Of a stretch of DNA of 64,000 nt, positions 59,653 to 64,000 are shown piece by piece. The position numbers were made by a program, and so were the translations under genes. Every line of letters starts with the position of its first letter. The first letter of the stretch is position 1. This DNA comes from Blastococcus atacamensis (GTDB lineage Bacteria > Actinomycetota > Actinomycetes > Mycobacteriales > Geodermatophilaceae), in assembly GCF_002938425.1 (NCBI RefSeq), contig NZ_POQU01000004.1, forward strand, positions 1-64,000, read 5' to 3'. The notes under the pieces are model-generated. The model ran no database searches. It had not been told where the DNA came from and was given only the letters and a program-made list of their open reading frames with translations.

Positions 59653-60261
59653 ATGTCCAGCCCCACGCCCGACCCCGAACAGCCGCAGCAGCCCGGCTGG
59701 GCGCCACCGCCGCCGGCACCCGGCTACGGCCAGCCCGGCCACGGCCAGCCCGGCTACGGCCAGCAGCCCGGGTACGGCCAGCCGCAGCCGTACGGGCAGC
59801 AGCCCTACGGCCAGCCCGGCTACGGCCCGGCTCCGGCGTACCCCGGTGGTCCCGGCCCGGGCGCCAAGCGGCCCGGCACGGTGGTCGCCGCCGCCGTCGT
59901 CGGCATCGTCGTCGGTTCACTCACGGCGCTGCTCAACCTGCTCGGCCTGCTGGCGGCCGACAGCGTGGGTGTCGAGCTCACCGGTCTCGACGTGCTGCTC
60001 GGCGTCCTGGCCATCGTGGTCGCCATCGGCCTGCTGGTCGGCGGGATCCAGGTGCTGCGAGGCGCTCGCCCGCAGACCCTGCTCTACGCCGCGTACGCCG
60101 CGGTGGCGCTGGCCCTGATCACCATCATCGTCGTGCTGGCGAACGGCGGGGATCTCGGCGACGCCGGCAGCTTCGGCATCCTCGGCCCGGCCGTGATCAT
60201 CGCCCTCCTGCGCAGCCGGTCCGCGCAGGAGTGGTACGCGGGACGGAACGGCTCCGCCTGA
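59653..60261 (+). CDS. GYGQP-repeat membrane protein, paralogue of the preceding gene
   Basis: A 202-residue protein with a Pro/Gly/Tyr/Gln N-terminal region (about 1-75, PGYGQQPGYGQPQPYGQ) and four hydrophobic helices (about 79-102, 112-132, 140-160, 168-185). The shared layout and repeat chemistry suggest duplication followed by loss of repeats. ATG preceded by AGGAGG. Function unknown. It ends before an 18-bp hairpin. Confidence 0.78.
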   Translation: MSSPTPDPEQPQQPGWAPPPPAPGYGQPGHGQPGYGQQPGYGQPQPYGQQPYGQPGYGPAPAYPGGPGPGAKRPGTVVAAAVVGIVVGSLTALLNLLGLLAADSVGVELTGLDVLLGVLAIVVAIGLLVGGIQVLRGARPQTLLYAAYAAVALALITIIVVLANGGDLGDAGSFGILGPAVIIALLRSRSAQEWYAGRNGSA

Positions 60262-60277
60262 TCCGTCCCGCCTCCGC

Positions 60278-60314
60278 ACGACGGCCCCTCCTGCCCGGCA
60301 GGAGGGGCCGTCGT
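60278..60314 (+). terminator. Terminator after the repeat-protein pair
   Basis: An 18-bp inverted repeat (60278-60295 with 60297-60314), 16 bp past the stop; the centre probably opens as a small loop. Confidence 0.75.
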
Positions 60315-60505
60315 CGTCCCGGCACACGACGGCCCCTCACCCGGCCCGTCCAGGGCGATGACCCGCACGGCAGCTGCTGCTCCTCGGCAGCTATCCCTCG
60401 GTTGCCGTCCAGCTGCTCGCACTGATCTGGGCGCTGGTCACCGGATGGGGCCTCGTGTTCCTGGGGCCGCCCGGGGCATCGGCCACCGAGGTGGGCGGGC
60501 ACGAC
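60315..60505. other. Spacer between the repeat protein and the ilvC terminator
   Basis: No supported gene. A rightward frame with no start codon (about 60370-60500) encodes a hydrophobic stretch, VAVQLLALIWALVTGWGLVF, possibly the relic of a membrane-protein gene. Confidence 0.35.
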
Positions 60506-60538
60506 ACGGCCCCCGCTGCCGGGGGCAGCGGGGGCCGT
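60506..60538 (-). terminator. Terminator of the ilvBNC operon
   Basis: A perfect 15-bp stem (60506-60520 with 60524-60538) with a 3-nt loop, 17 bp past the ilvC stop on the minus strand. Confidence 0.75.
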
Positions 60539-60555
60539 CGTCGGACCGGGGTCGA

Positions 60556-64000
<3,445 letters not shown>

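Noticed and set aside
60358-60555. Small membrane protein gene before ilvC
   Set aside because: A hydrophobic stretch exists, but its frame has a stop just upstream and no ATG/GTG/TTG, and it runs into the ilvC terminator.

Overview
This window looks like the conserved chromosomal core of a very GC-rich, high-G+C Gram-positive bacterium. Three things support that: pervasive GTG starts with 4-nt GTGA/ATGA overlaps, mycobacterial-style gene families (SepIVA-like protein, MutT1-type NUDIX/phosphatase fusion, CofC/FbiD for coenzyme F420), and a gene order recalled from memory as closely parallel to Mycobacterium tuberculosis Rv2915c-Rv3003c. Proline/glycine-rich membrane proteins and a phosphatidylcholine synthase fit Geodermatophilaceae (Blastococcus, Geodermatophilus, Modestobacter); that family-level placement is inference. 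I see no insertion sequence, prophage, CRISPR array or defence island.

Layout. 1-7.4 kb: an LCP cell-wall ligase, then a leftward block of amidohydrolase, ffh, a small zinc-ribbon protein, glnD, glnB and amtB (nitrogen signalling and ammonium uptake). 9.0-11.5 kb: a rightward ECF-type nickel/cobalt transporter (four overlapping genes) behind a Nur-like operator. 11.7-16.3 kb: an HTH-membrane protein, ftsY, a PhoD-like phosphatase and an EEP-family hydrolase. 16.3-25.6 kb: a lower-GC orphan membrane gene, smc, mutM, rnc, rpmF, a YceD-like gene, a sepIVA-like gene, coaD and rsmD. 25.6-35.7 kb: recG, a DAK/FakA-like gene, rpmB, a kinase-like gene, a GNAT gene, thiL, a stand-alone Lrp ligand-binding domain, a DUF3515-like gene, a lipoprotein gene, ddl and pcs. 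35.7-42.5 kb: a cystathionine gamma-lyase-like gene, gpsA, plsC, cofC, ppk and mutT1. 42.5-45.4 kb: leuCD and the divergent IclR regulator. 45.4-49.6 kb: a galactose operon (galT, galK, SSS symporter, small membrane protein). 49.7-53.6 kb: tRNA-Gln, two tandem tRNA-Glu copies, a CPBP protease, gltX and a FAH-family gene. 53.7-55.3 kb: small accessory enzymes. 55.2-64 kb: branched-chain amino acid genes cimA, leuB, a decayed serA, two QPQYG-repeat membrane proteins, ilvC, ilvN and ilvB (cut by the window end).

The most notable signals are regulatory. A short reading frame, MTATSTIIIA, lies upstream of cimA, followed by a hairpin and a textbook U-tailed terminator, which looks like an isoleucine-responsive transcription attenuator. 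A TTGCAA-N5-GTGCAA dyad sits in front of the ECF transporter. Two genes have no usable ATG/GTG/TTG and appear to start at CTG inside a CTGA stop-start overlap. Two micro-ORFs of 22-23 codons bridge neighbouring genes by stop-start overlaps at both ends. A serA remnant with a large internal deletion sits between leuB and the ilv genes.
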